From Podila epigama (taxonomy: Eukaryota; Mortierellomycota; Mortierellomycetes; Mortierellales; Mortierellaceae), in the NCBI GenBank assembly GCA_015679605.1, contig JAAAVE010000078.1:1-33204 (forward strand): 33,204 bases of DNA, in the 5' to 3' direction. Both the position numbers and the translations under genes were made by a program. Below are positions 10,549 through 20,699 of this stretch, piece after piece (the stretch's first letter is position 1; the number at the start of each line of letters is the position of its first letter). The notes beneath the pieces were generated by a model. That model was not told the DNA's origin. It saw nothing but the letters and a program-made list of their open reading frames with translations, and did not search any database.

Positions 10549-11749
10549 TCATCTATTTCGATTGTGGTTGGGTATAGGAACGAGAATGGTGTAATGGCTT
10601 TCCTGGTGGTCGATGATCAACAAAGGCTGGGGTTTTTGCTCGCGCACCTCTCTAAAAGTAACGGATGAAAATTATTTGTTATGAAGCTGGTCTATCGTAT
10701 TCCTTCTTTCTTTTTCTGACGACAATCACCTCAAGAAGCGCCATAAAACTTACACCATCGTCTCTGTTTCGTTTGTTATGGTCCCAAAACTCCCTTGATG
10801 ATTCTGAAGGTTCTCGTTTCCTAGCAGATTTCATTTTAAAAGTGTGATTCCATGAGTGAATATTTTTCCAAAAGAGTGAATTTGGACCGATGGCATTGAT
10901 AACGATTCTCGAGCAACAAGCTCAGATAAAAGGAATAGTAGATGAATGAAGAGATGTACCTCTTCTGGTCATTCATGCCGGTGGCGTGCAGGAAGGCAGT
11001 ATTGGCCTCCGTCTTGACTTTGGTCTGTTGTCTGAGGTATTCTCGCGCACTGCCATTGTACTTTAGCCAATACTCTTCAACAGTCATGGAACGGATAGAG
11101 GTTGGCATCCGGGTGAGTTCAAGCTCGCCTCGGAACTTTAGTGAATCCACAAGGACCTTGATGGAGGCTCGCAGTTTTTGGACCCTGTCTAGAGCTAGTT
11201 ATTCGACATTAGTTTTGTTGTTGCATACGATTGTATCCCATGTTCAACAGGGAGTATCATAATACTTGCAATGTCTGTGCAAAAAAGACATAGAGTCAAC
11301 ATACTCTCAATCTCCAAGTTCTCGACAGCCGCTTCCCGTTGACTCTTGGTAAGGAGTATCAAGGGGTTTTCTCGCATCGAATCCTCTTGCTCCATGGTTG
11401 TATTATGATTGTCATCGACATTATGCTCTTTCTGTTCCAAGGAAGCCCTTGGCTCTGAGGGTATCGTGGTCCGGTCCCTGCTGGCACTGTAGTTATGTGA
11501 ATGGTTCGATGCTGTTACTGTTTTTGGTCGTGCTCCGGCTCCTGCTACTGTTGCTCCTGTTCCTCCTCTGGTTCCAGTTGATGGTGCTGCGATAGTGTCC
11601 GCTGCCACAGGTGGCGCGAAGGTTGGTGACCTTGGTGGTGAATCATCCTGGAATGGATTAGGCAATTCGCTGCGCCCCGCTGAGGGAAATGACCTGAGAG
11701 GGGGCGGTCGCCTTGGTGGTGAGTTTGCTGATGGATGCATGCGCGACAT
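10549..11749 (-). CDS. NBL1: Borealin/Nbl1-domain protein (chromosomal passenger complex subunit), three exons
   Basis: Exons in transcript order are 11749-11305, 11188-10960 and 10651-10549, giving 258 aa. The first 130 residues are Pro/Ser-rich and disordered. The borealin N-terminal domain spans about residues 135-210. It starts LLTKSQREAAVENLEIE, continues across the splice into RVQKLRASIKVLVDSL and ELTRMPTSIRSMTVEEYW, and then KYNGSAREYLRQQTK. This is the helical pattern with which borealin bundles with INCENP and survivin to bring Aurora B to centromeres. The second exon has two possible acceptors six bases apart, both in frame. The final exon begins in TTTTAGAGAG, where alternative AGs give different frames. 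I chose the first AG because its reading frame is GC3-rich. The C-terminal 34 residues are therefore tentative. The stop lies only 83 bp from the convergent RING ligase stop. Confidence 0.78.
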
Positions 11750-11918
11750 TTTACGACTCCTTTGGTTTTTTGTTGCTTGTGAAGAAACAAATACAAAAAA
11801 CTTGCCTTTGACCGTTTTTTCATGCAAGTTGCTGCCTACAGGTTGAGTGTGACTGTGAGTTTTCCTCATCTTTTTTTTCTTCACGCCCATCCATCCAAGC
11901 AAGCAATCCTAACCAACC
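11750..11918. promoter_or_regulatory. Shared divergent promoter of borealin-like gene and Tyr/Asn-rich gene
   Basis: 169 bp separate the opposing start codons. It includes CCATCC motifs and a CAAG/CAACC-rich leader before the plus-strand ATG. No named element was recognised; the role is inferred from geometry. If the borealin start were further upstream the two transcripts would overlap. Confidence 0.5.
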
Positions 11919-12167
11919 ATGTCCAACCCTCGCTACAACTCTGGCAACTACCATAACACAAAGTCCGATGGCACGTACTACTACACGAACTCGCAGAACC
12001 CCAACTCGTACTACTACAACAACAGCAATGGCTCGTACTATTACCAGAACGCCAACGGCTCCACTTACTACAACAACCCTAACACGGGCACCGCTCGCTA
12101 CACCACCCCCAGTGGTCGCGTCGTCGACAAGAGCTACAACAATGGCAACAAGAACGGCAACTACTAA
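11919..12167 (+). CDS. Small Tyr/Asn-rich low-complexity protein, function unknown
   Basis: A single-exon ORF of 82 aa with a clean start (CAACCATGTCC) and TAA stop. The composition is extreme: Tyr, Asn, Ser, Thr and Gly dominate. The core repeats a GxYYYxN-type unit: GTYYYTN, NSYYYNN, GSYYYQN, GSTYYNN. A less repetitive tail follows, TARYTTPSGRVVDKSYNN. There is no signal peptide, no membrane segment and no Cys. From memory, small proteins with similar YYYxNxNGS blocks and a YTxPSG tail occur in other fungi, but I cannot verify this and no function is known to me. The repeated Tyr/Asn units look prion-like or phase-separation-prone. Long ORFs on the other frames here are by-products of the repeats. 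Reality as a gene is supported by codon choice (mostly C-ending) and the in-frame repeat. Confidence 0.72.
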   Translation: MSNPRYNSGNYHNTKSDGTYYYTNSQNPNSYYYNNSNGSYYYQNANGSTYYNNPNTGTARYTTPSGRVVDKSYNNGNKNGNY

Positions 12168-12776
12168 GCAACCATAGGAGGACAAGATATCTTGCAGTTT
12201 TGTTTTTTTTGAAAAGCGAGTGCCTTGTTCTTGTACAAGACCTGTGAACCGTTTAGGACTAGCCTGCCTGTTTGTCTCTTCCACGTCCTGGGTTTTTTTT
12301 TATTACTATTTTTTTCCACAACATCTTTTTTGTCTAAAGGCACTTTCACTTTTGGTTGCCGGGACAGGTCTCTCTCTTTCTCTCTCACTTTCAATATATT
12401 TTTTCAAGGCAGACAATGACTCAGAATAAAGATTTTTTTTTTTTTTCAAGTTGAGGAATAGTGCACACGGACAGAGTAAGAGAGCAAATGAATGACAGGC
12501 GTTGCAAGAAACGATACCATCTTGGTATCGTCGCGATGGTATTATGAAGAAGCAACGCGATGATGGCGCATTTTTTTTTATGTGGGAGGTATGGGAACAG
12601 CCAGTGGCGCACTGTTTGCAACGTGGTCACACCACGAGACACGCGCGAAAATAAAGGCGCTTTTTGAAAGGGTCCTTGCATTTGTTTTTACCACTTTATC
12701 CCATTCCTTTCATTCCTTTCATTCCTCCTCGTTCCATCCTTCTATCCACTTTTCTATTTTCTCTGTCAAGGTCGTC
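12168..12776. other. Intergenic: 3' UTR of Tyr/Asn-rich gene and Lunapark promoter
   Basis: T-rich tracts and an AATAAA at 12426-12431 mark the probable poly(A) end of the upstream gene. A perfect hairpin sits at 12511-12531. A pyrimidine-rich leader with ATTCCTTTC repeats precedes the Lunapark ATG. No additional gene is seen. Confidence 0.6.
12511..12531. repeat. Perfect 9-bp inverted repeat with 3-nt loop in the Lunapark upstream region
   Basis: ACGATACCA at 12511-12519 pairs exactly with TGGTATCGT at 12523-12531 around TCT. A partial echo, CGATGGTAT, follows at 12534-12542. It is about 245 bp before the Lunapark start. It could be a dimeric transcription-factor site. Confidence 0.6.
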
Positions 12777-15074
12777 ATGGGCGCACTCATTTCAAAGTTT
12801 CGCCAGGTACATGTGTCAAAAGCTTCGACTACCTCGAAGAACAACAATGTTTTGGAGGTTGCATGTCATTGGACAAGACGAAAAGAAGGCTTTGACCATT
12901 GATCGCCTTTACCCTTGGCTAATGCATTTGGGTGTTAGTCTAGACATCACTCTTCTCCATGTTATTCGAAAAGACCATCTTGAAATGATCCCATATTATT
13001 ATTGCTTTCTTTTCCTTTCGCGTTCTGGAAAACGAAAACCTAACCAAGCAAAGAACTCCACGCCCTCCTTCCCAAATGCTACCCTCTGTAGACGAACGAG
13101 TCGGATTACGAAAAGATCCTCTCGGACCTCGACAACAACATCAGGAAGGCTGAACTACGACTCTCAGCCATCAAGCTACGAGAAAAGCGTTTTACGGGAT
13201 TATGGTTGTTGTATTCGATGCTAGCATGGATTGGATATGCTGCCGTGTTCTTATTTTACCTCCACCACGAGTATCATGATATTCCTCAAACTTGGGCACT
13301 TGCCTTTGCGCCGATTGTTTTTGGTTTGCCTTTGTATGTCTGTTGTGTTTTTGTTTCCTTATGCTGTTCTTTTTTTTTTTTTTGCACATGTTGCTGTACA
13401 AATGGCATTTCATGCACTGAAACGTACGAGCGTGAAATACTTACAACAGCAATTTGTTTTATTCGTCATCGTGTCATTAGAATCTACTTTGGTCGCTCAG
13501 CAATCAATGTTTGGTTCAAACGAGCCCAAACGAACGAAGGTTAATATACAACAGAGCGCTGATGCTCAGCAATGTTGATCATCCCATGATGAAAGTGCAT
13601 GAACCCCATATGGAGGGCTAACTTGTTTCATCATCCCATCTTTTAACGCGTCTTAACTGGTTAGAATCTGAGCTGAACCTGCTGCGGGCAGACCAACGAC
13701 TCAAGGTCGAAGAGCTGAAAAAGAGGACTGCATATTATTCTACAAAGACTCTTTTGGAACGATACGATGTAAGAACAAAACCAATTTCCACAAGGAAGAA
13801 CCCCCCTTTCGATATCTTGTCGCATTTGCCTCTGATCGTTCTACTTGAAACGTCTTATGCTGACCCTTGTTTTATATCTACGTCACTTTTAGCCATCATC
13901 ACAACAACAGCGGGTCAACAATGGTGGGCGCAGTGCAAGACCCGATAATAAGCCTTTGAACCGACCCCAGAATGGACAGCAGGGTGTCATGCCTCCTGGA
14001 AACATTGCAGACCCGGGACTAAGACAACGTACAGGTTTGGGCGTCTCCAACGCGCATGGTGGTGTACCTCCCGGTATGCGGCCATCAGGATTGGATCAGA
14101 GATCTGGACAAGGAGTAGGGCCCAATATGGGTATCTCTACAGGAATGCAGCCTCCTATGGGCCATGCTTTAGGTCCGCGCGGCCCACAAGGACCGTTTGT
14201 TCAGGGACCGAATGCTCCATATCCACCACCACAGCAGCATCAAGGTCATATTGGGCAGAATCCGTATGGGTCACCCAACATGGAGAAGCATTGGTATGAC
14301 AAGATTGTGGACGTGATTGTCGGCGACGAAGGACCGGACACAAAGTATGCACTGATCTGTGGACAATGTTACGCGCACAATGGCCTCGCCTTACCTCAAG
14401 AAATCGAAACAATCAGTAAGTAATCCTCGATACATGTTGATGGAATAATATAAGAAAGGAGACCCATAAAAAAAAAGTATCAATACTCATATGCAGACAC
14501 TAACATGCTTGTACCTTGTTCTGTCTTGTCAGAATATGTATGTCCAAAGTGCAATTTCTTCAACCCTCCACGCATCAAACCGCAACCTGCAACTTTGGGC
14601 CATACTACCACAGGACACGATTCGTCTTTGCTTCAGGTTGCACAACAGAGACCGTTACCAGCTTCTCGAGATCCTTCGCCATCACCTGCCCATCGATCTC
14701 CTGTAGTACCTGACCACGACGCGCGTAGTTCTGTAGAGCATTCGGGACATGGAGTTGGCAGTCCTGTGGATGTCCAGCAAGAGTTGGAGGCGAATGGGTC
14801 CAGCAGCGAGAGATCAGAAGAGCACTCTGAGAACTCTATCGAATTTGTCAACAACTGGAACGACAGCGATGTTGAGCATCCTGGTAAGACGGATGAGGAC
14901 GATGTTGATATCGCAGGATATAATGTCGAGTCTGCAGCTGTTGAAAGTGATGACTTTGACAGTCAAAAGAAGAGGGGTGCTGGGAAGGGCACTGAGAAGA
15001 GCTCTGAGAAGGCAAAGAAGCAGACAAAAACGAAAACGTCGAGTGCAAAGAAGGGGAGGGCCAAAGTCGCGTAG
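12777..15074 (+). CDS. LNP1: Lunapark family ER-junction protein, six exons
   Basis: Lunapark sits at three-way junctions of the tubular ER and stabilises them, counteracting atlastin/Sey1 fusion. Exons are 12777-12806, 13092-13333, 13481-13539, 13665-13768, 13893-14415 and 14533-15074, giving 499 aa. The N-terminus MGALISKFRQ carries a possible N-myristoylation Gly. A coiled segment follows, then TM1 (about residues 46-67, LWLLYSMLAWIGYAAVFLFY) and TM2 (about 76-102) separated by a short lumenal loop. A second coiled coil lies at SELNLLRADQRLKVEELKKR. After a Pro/Gly/Gln-rich linker comes the Lunapark zinc finger: WYDKIVDVIVGDEG, then C301-x2-C304 with YAHNGLALP, and C323-x2-C326 with NFFNPPR. 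The tail is acidic then Lys-rich. The donor of exon 3 is G|GTTAAT, weak but forced by phase. All junctions close in frame. Confidence 0.94.
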
Positions 15075-15324
15075 TTTTTTTTGTTGATAAAACCCTTAAT
15101 TCCTTGCATGTTGGAAATAATTTTTCACTTTGAAGCTGTCATTTCGAGTGTCCTTTCACCACTTTTTCACACCCATTCGCAAAANNNNNNNNNNTTTTTT
15201 TTTAAAAGAAAAAAGTAGAGGCAGGAGATCAACCATCCACGCCATAGTCATCACAGTGCAGAAAAGAAATCGCGGTTCGCACCTCTTTTCTGTTTTCACA
15301 GGATAAAAAATTCACCCCAACATC
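15075..15324. other. Lunapark-TAF4 intergenic region with assembly gap
   Basis: Contains the Lunapark 3' UTR and TAF4 promoter. Ten N at 15185-15194 sit between an A run and a T run, so the true sequence and length here are unknown. Confidence 0.8.
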
Positions 15325-18300
15325 ATGGAACAGGCTGGAGGCAACGTTCAGCTTCCCGGCCAAGGCCAGGGGTTGGATAACCAGCATGCACAAGTTCAGA
15401 ATCACCCACAGCCTCATTCACAGGACCAGGTGCAGGGTTTGGATCAGCACGGACAGCCGGCTGTCCCAATGATCCACCGATCCGTCGATGACATTCTTTC
15501 TGCAGAGTTTCCACCTGGCATCAGCAGCGTGCAGCCTAATAGCAACGTCCATTCCAACTATATGGACGGACTAGACGATCTATTCAGTGACGTGCCGATG
15601 AACATGCCTCCGAACAATCATTTCCCAGGACTCCCGACGAATTCGTCTACAATCACGTCTACAGCACCACAATCACACTTTATTAACCAGAGCGGCCAGG
15701 CGAGCACAACCGCGCCAGTCACTTCGTTTCCCCAGCTCCCAGGACAGCAGCTTCCTACACCACAGCAGCTTCCTACACCACAGCAGTTCCCTACACAACA
15801 ACAGCTCCCTGCACAGCAGCAACTTTCAACGCACCAGCTTCCAGGACAGCAACTTCCAGGACAGCAACTTTCAGCACAACAACCAATCCATATCCAAACT
15901 CCTCCGACAACTACCACAACCACGGCCACCCCAGTTATCACGCAGCAGGCACAAATCCATATCACACCCGCGGTAGTTGCAACACCTCCTTCGCTGCCTC
16001 AGACACCCCCAGTTCCAGTCAGCCTGGCGAATGGAAGACCTGTCACCGCGAATATCGTTACGCCAGCGCTACCTGCAGTTCGATCTTCTGGCCCAGCTAC
16101 ACCAACTTTGCTAGCACCACCTACAACTAGTAAGGCTGATCAACTTTTTTATTTTATTTTTTTCCTTGTAGACACGATGTCATTGCCAATTTTTACTAAT
16201 GATTTCATATTTCCTATTCGCGCCTCTTCCTTTCCTCCTCCTGCATTTCCTAAAGCTGGCAATGTCTTGATCGCACAAGCAGGATCACCTTTGCACAAGA
16301 TCTTGAACTCGGTTTCTCCAGCTACAGGACAACAACTCACGAACCTCTTTTCATTGTTGCAGGTACAAATTGTTTATGAAATCTGCACACCTTTTATTGA
16401 GGGAGACTGTGAATGACATGAGAAAGTGCATTTGAGAAAAAAAATCTAACCCTTTTGTTATAAATCACAAAACAACATAACAAAAAAACACTTCACAGTC
16501 AAACGCCGTGACACCCAGCGAGTTTTTGGCACAGGCAGAGAGGCTATTGGAACCAGCACAGTTCGAGATTTTAGATGGCATCAGACGAAGGCACCCACCT
16601 ACACCGAGCGCATCAACTAGTTCAACTGCACAAGCGAGCTCGGCAACACAGTCAACAACAGGAGCGTCCACAGTGGCTGCAACACCATTAACTGCAGGAT
16701 CAACAACTGGAGCATCCGCCACAACGCCGACATCCGCAGCATCGGTACCAGGAGCTGCTGGAGCGGCATCGTCCCGGCTAGGTAATATATCTTCTATGCC
16801 AAGTCTTCCCAATGTTGCCACACCGCCATCGAGGGTGGTCATATCGACACCAACGGCTACAGGCACTCCTGTTATGACACCAGCCTTGCCACCTGCAGGC
16901 GCTTCCGCCTCACAGTCAGCGCCTGTACGCAAGAGAACCACCGATACTACAGCCAACGCGGCGACTTTGGAAGCGTAAGGATAATCTCTTTTATCTTTTT
17001 TTTTTCCAAAATGAAATGATACTTGAAATGAATTGATTCAAGTTTTTATGTTGACTGACATGCTGTACTATTTTCAATCGTTAGAAGCAACAGTAAAACA
17101 AAGCGCGTAAAGACCGACGCGCAGTCAATACCGACCGCTGGGGCTACTGGATCAACAGGAGCAGCATCTACACCTGCATTGCCGAGTACAGGAGGTCCAG
17201 CAACACCTGGTTCAACAGGAGTATCAAGCCCAGGAAGTTTTAACCGTGTCTCGTTGCCAGGGCAACAACGGGCGACTGCGACATTGTCGGCGGGCACCAC
17301 TGGCACTGGTGCGCATGCTGGAGGATCAGGCACGGGAGCGAGTGCTGGCGGCAGTGGAGCTGGAGGATCAAAAGCAGCAGTGCCGGGAACTGAGAAAGTC
17401 AATTATGATAACATTACAGATGTGATGGGATATGTAGGCGTTGATCTAAAGGAAGAATCTGACAATATTATGAGAGACAATGATGGTCAATCTCGATCAG
17501 GAGGTGGGGCCGACGGTCAGGATCGTACCCGAGTCCAGAATTTTGTGAATATCGCTCAGCTAAAGACTCGCATGGAGCGTATCGGTAAGTCTTATGATTG
17601 TTATCATTATTATTATTACTATGCTGCTATTTGCTACTGGATTAGCAGATGTATACTTTATCTATTCTAACGATCTCTCACACTCGCGTCTTTTCCCCCT
17701 CCCTTTGACACTGTGTCTCCGTGGATGACAGCATCATCACACAAGTTGGCAAACATTGAACCAGATGTATTGACGTATTTGGCAATGGCGACTCAGGAGA
17801 GGCTGCGAGGGCTGACAGAGCAAATGATCCAAGCGTCCAAACACCGTGGCCAATCGCAAGCGACGAGCGTCCCACCCGTTTCTGAAGATCAAAGGGCCTT
17901 GTACAAGATTGGAGTGACGCAAGATGTCAAGAAGCAGCTTTTGGCGATTGAGCGTGTTGAACGAGAGGAGGAAGTGAAGCGCAAGGAACAGATTGCAGAA
18001 CGTGAGCGTAAAGCGGCATTGGGTGAGGATCTAGACGAGAATGGTGAACCACGGGCAGGCGGTGGAGCTGGTGGTGGAGCCGGATCAGGTGCCAAGAAAA
18101 AGAAGCAGAAGGAAGGAGGGCCTGGTGTCAGTGCTCGCAATATGTCGGAAGAAGCACGAAAGAAGGTTGCAAACCAGACTGCAATGGACTTTGTTGGTGG
18201 TAGTGGGCGCTCATACTCTTGGATGATGGGTGGAAGTAGCAGTGGAGGAGGAGGAGGAGCAGGAAGTGGGGGTGGCGCAGGTTCTGGTGCTTCTGCGGCG

Positions 18301-18711
18301 GCATCACAATTCGCCTCCTCCTCCGCCGGAGCGGCTGCCACGAGTGCATCCTCCCCTTCAGCGACGAAGCCTTCATTGACGCGTATGTCAACGATGCCCA
18401 CTGTCTCAACACCGTCTTCTGGATTGTTAGCTGGTGGAGGTGGTCATGGTTCGCCTGGCTATTCATCTGGGGTATCTTCACCTTCATTCACTCGAGGTGC
18501 GTCAGTAGGTGGTGGGGATGTAGGAGGATCGGGTGGATCTATGATCCTTCCGCCTTCGACATTGGGCCGCCCAGCCAGTCTTCGTGACACCTCGCGTAAA
18601 GTCAATATCAAGGACGCACTCTTTTGTCTGGAACGCGACCGAGGTGGTGGGGCTGGCGAAGGATCTGGCCAGCGGGTGTTGGTCAAGGGTTATGTCAAAT
18701 GGCTCAAATAA
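15325..18711 (+). CDS. TAF4: TFIID subunit TAF4, five exons
   Basis: TAF4 pairs with TAF12 through a histone fold inside TFIID and supports promoter recognition. Exons are 15325-16129, 16256-16362, 16499-16974, 17085-17584 and 17732-18711, giving 955 aa. The N-terminal half is Gln/Pro/Thr-rich and activator-like, with LPTPQQ-type tandem repeats at about residues 140-190. The C-terminal TAF4 domain includes DVMGYVGVDLKEESDNIMRD, QLKTRMERI, KLANIEPDVLTYLAMATQER, then a charged helix (VEREEEVKRKEQIAERERK). The final conserved block is NIKDALFCLERD and VLVKGYVKWLK at the extreme C-terminus. The first intron is uncertain. The chosen acceptor at 16255 gives 126 bp with a strong pyrimidine tract. 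An acceptor at 16171 would give a 42-bp intron and 28 more residues, also in frame. Identity rests on the C-terminal domain. Confidence 0.92.
15745..15900 (+). repeat. TAF4: Imperfect 18-bp coding repeats in TAF4
   Basis: Tandem units encoding LPTPQQ, LPTPQQ, FPTQQQ, LPAQQQ, then LPGQQ, LPGQQ and LSAQQ. The first two 18-bp units are nearly identical at the DNA level, which indicates recent slippage. Gln/Pro-rich stretches of this kind are usual in TFIID subunits. Confidence 0.85.
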
Positions 18712-18957
18712 ATAATAATAAATCAAAAAACAACATCCACATACAAGTCCAATCCAATTCATTTGCACATTTCTCAAAAGATCAAGAACAATGGTGACAA
18801 ATACACATCCAAAGCAATAAACCAAGTTTCAAGTATTACTGATTTAATGTTTATTGACTAACAACACTTTTGGCTTTTTGATTACATTCCTTGGTGTTCC
18901 TCGGTTCTTGGTTCTCTCTCTCTCTCTTTTTGTTTTTTCATAACGATCATGTCTTCT
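18712..18957. other. Convergent 3' region between TAF4 and SDHC
   Basis: 246 bp between opposing stop codons. It is AT-rich with AATAATAAAT right after the TAF4 stop and a CT run near 18916. No gene is seen. Confidence 0.6.
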
Positions 18958-20299
18958 TTAGATCAAAGCCAAGCCAACGGTGGCGACGGCACTCAATCCG
19001 AGGACGGTGTATCCAGTAGTATAAACACCCTTCATCGTCATAGCGCGAGTGGTATCCCACAACTATAATATGAACAATAGGAGAATTATATTAATTGACG
19101 TGGTTCAAAAAAAGTGGCATGTCAAGTTAAAAACCTCCCTTTTTGCAAACATATATTTGCTTACCAAGTGACGGAGTCCGTTGAAGCAGTGGAAGGTGAA
19201 AGGGTAAGCAACGAGAATCTTGCCGAAAACCTTGACAGCGACGGGAGCAGAGGCAATGACAGAGGTGACAGTGGCAGCATCAAAACCAAGACCGACCATG
19301 GGAAGAACAGCATAGCCGATGGCACCAGCATAGAATCCTAAGTAAGATTAAAAAGCAAGGACAAATATGTGAGTCCAATCGAGCGATTTATAAATCACGT
19401 ATTCTGTGGCAATGCTTGATGAACTGTGTCTTTTTCTCCATTTTTTCTCCCGACTTGGACTCGATCCATCGGTGATAACATGAATGAGAGATCTCGATAC
19501 CTGAGAAAATGGTTGTTATTTTACTTACCAGCAGCGACAGCACCTCCAGTGAAGCGATGGAATCCAGACATGACCCAAGTCATCTGAGGAGCGTAGATAG
19601 TCAAATGGGGAGACAAGGGGCGGTTCTTGCGCTGCTGAACGAGAGGAGCGACAGTGACCTCGGACTGGTTGGGTTGCGAGGTAGAAATGATTCTACAAGA
19701 AATTATACATGTGTGTTTTGTGTGTTAGAACTCAAGTCTACTTCCACTGTAGTAAGGATGCGCGTGCTGACTAGGGTTGGTTGGGGGATATAATTGTACC
19801 TGGAGCCAAGAGGGGCAACGATGCGAGTGTTCTTGGCAAGCATAGTGCGAGCCATAGCCGAGGCTATAGAGAGAAAAAAAAGCATGTCAAGAGAAATACA
19901 TGGTCAGTAAAGATTTGTTGTTGGTGTAATCCCGCGTCTGTTTGTTTGCTTTGTTTGTTTTCATTGTCTATTTCATTGACGTCGTTTAAGGAAATCCCGA
20001 GAATTGTGGGGGAGGAACAAATCATGAGACGAGTCTATTGATTGTAATGAATTCATGGCCAAACAGAAAGACCATGTGATTGATAAAGTGATTCCGGGGG
20101 ATAACACAACGATGATCTCGCGTGATGGGCAAGTTCATTTCCCAAACATGGATAGAATATTCCGATGGGTGATGTTGTGTTTCCTGCGGGTGAACCGGAG
20201 AAGAAAAATAGTCAAGTGACATGGAATGAGGTTCTCCATTCATTTACCCTGGACACGACCAACGGTTCTCAAGGGAGCTGCAATGCGAGGAGCGAACAT
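18958..20299 (-). CDS. SDH3: Succinate dehydrogenase cytochrome b subunit (SDHC), five exons
   Basis: Membrane anchor of respiratory complex II; with SDHD it binds ubiquinone and heme b. Exons in transcript order are 20299-20248, 19863-19800, 19692-19529, 19337-19165 and 19062-18958, giving 185 aa. The N-terminus ([17 protein letters not shown], then [12 protein letters not shown]) is Arg-rich and lacks acids, as expected of a mitochondrial presequence. The mature part begins [20 protein letters not shown] and [12 protein letters not shown], with the Ser and Arg of the quinone site region. Three hydrophobic segments follow. [14 protein letters not shown], joined across the last intron, holds the conserved His region used for heme ligation, and the protein ends [15 protein letters not shown]. 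Phase is preserved at every junction. COG8 lies head-to-head. Confidence 0.95.
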
Positions 20300-20699
20300 G
20301 ACTGGAGTTATATGGGTGTTAGAGAGAGTGGAGAGTTGTGTACGTGTGTGTATGTGGTGTGTGAGAGAGAGGTGGAGATGTGATGGACGGAGGAGAGTGA
20401 TGAAATGTGATTTTGGCGTGAAAAAAAAGAAAGGGTAATCTCCGAGAATGAGAAAAAATTGACAGCCGAATTTTTTTTTTTTGGTTCCTTCTCTCTTCCC
20501 TCTCTCTTCTCCCTCTGTCCGATGGACTCCGCACATGCCAAAATTGTACTTAAAAGTGCAGTCACCGCACCCGAAATTTTGTTCGGTGACGTCGTCTGAT
20601 TTATTTGCAATTAAGGGTCTTGCCATGTGGTCGTTCATTGCTTTTCACATGCACATCTCATCACATCCCCTTACACTCTCCTCCAACACCACCACCACG
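20300..20699. promoter_or_regulatory. Shared divergent promoter of SDHC and COG8
   Basis: 400 bp between opposing ATGs. It contains a GT/GA-rich stretch (about 20330-20390), a T run near 20470-20482 followed by CT-rich sequence, and ACACC repeats just before the COG8 ATG. Short ORFs here are not credible. No named binding site was identified. Confidence 0.55.

Noticed and set aside
11968-12177. Thr/Arg-rich ORF in another plus frame of the Tyr/Asn gene
   Set aside because: It is the repeat read in a shifted frame; the Tyr/Asn frame has the better start context and a non-repetitive tail.
11820-12284. Val/Ala-rich minus-strand ORF across the Tyr/Asn gene
   Set aside because: It arises from the repeat on the opposite strand; no motif is present and it overlaps the clean plus-strand ORF.
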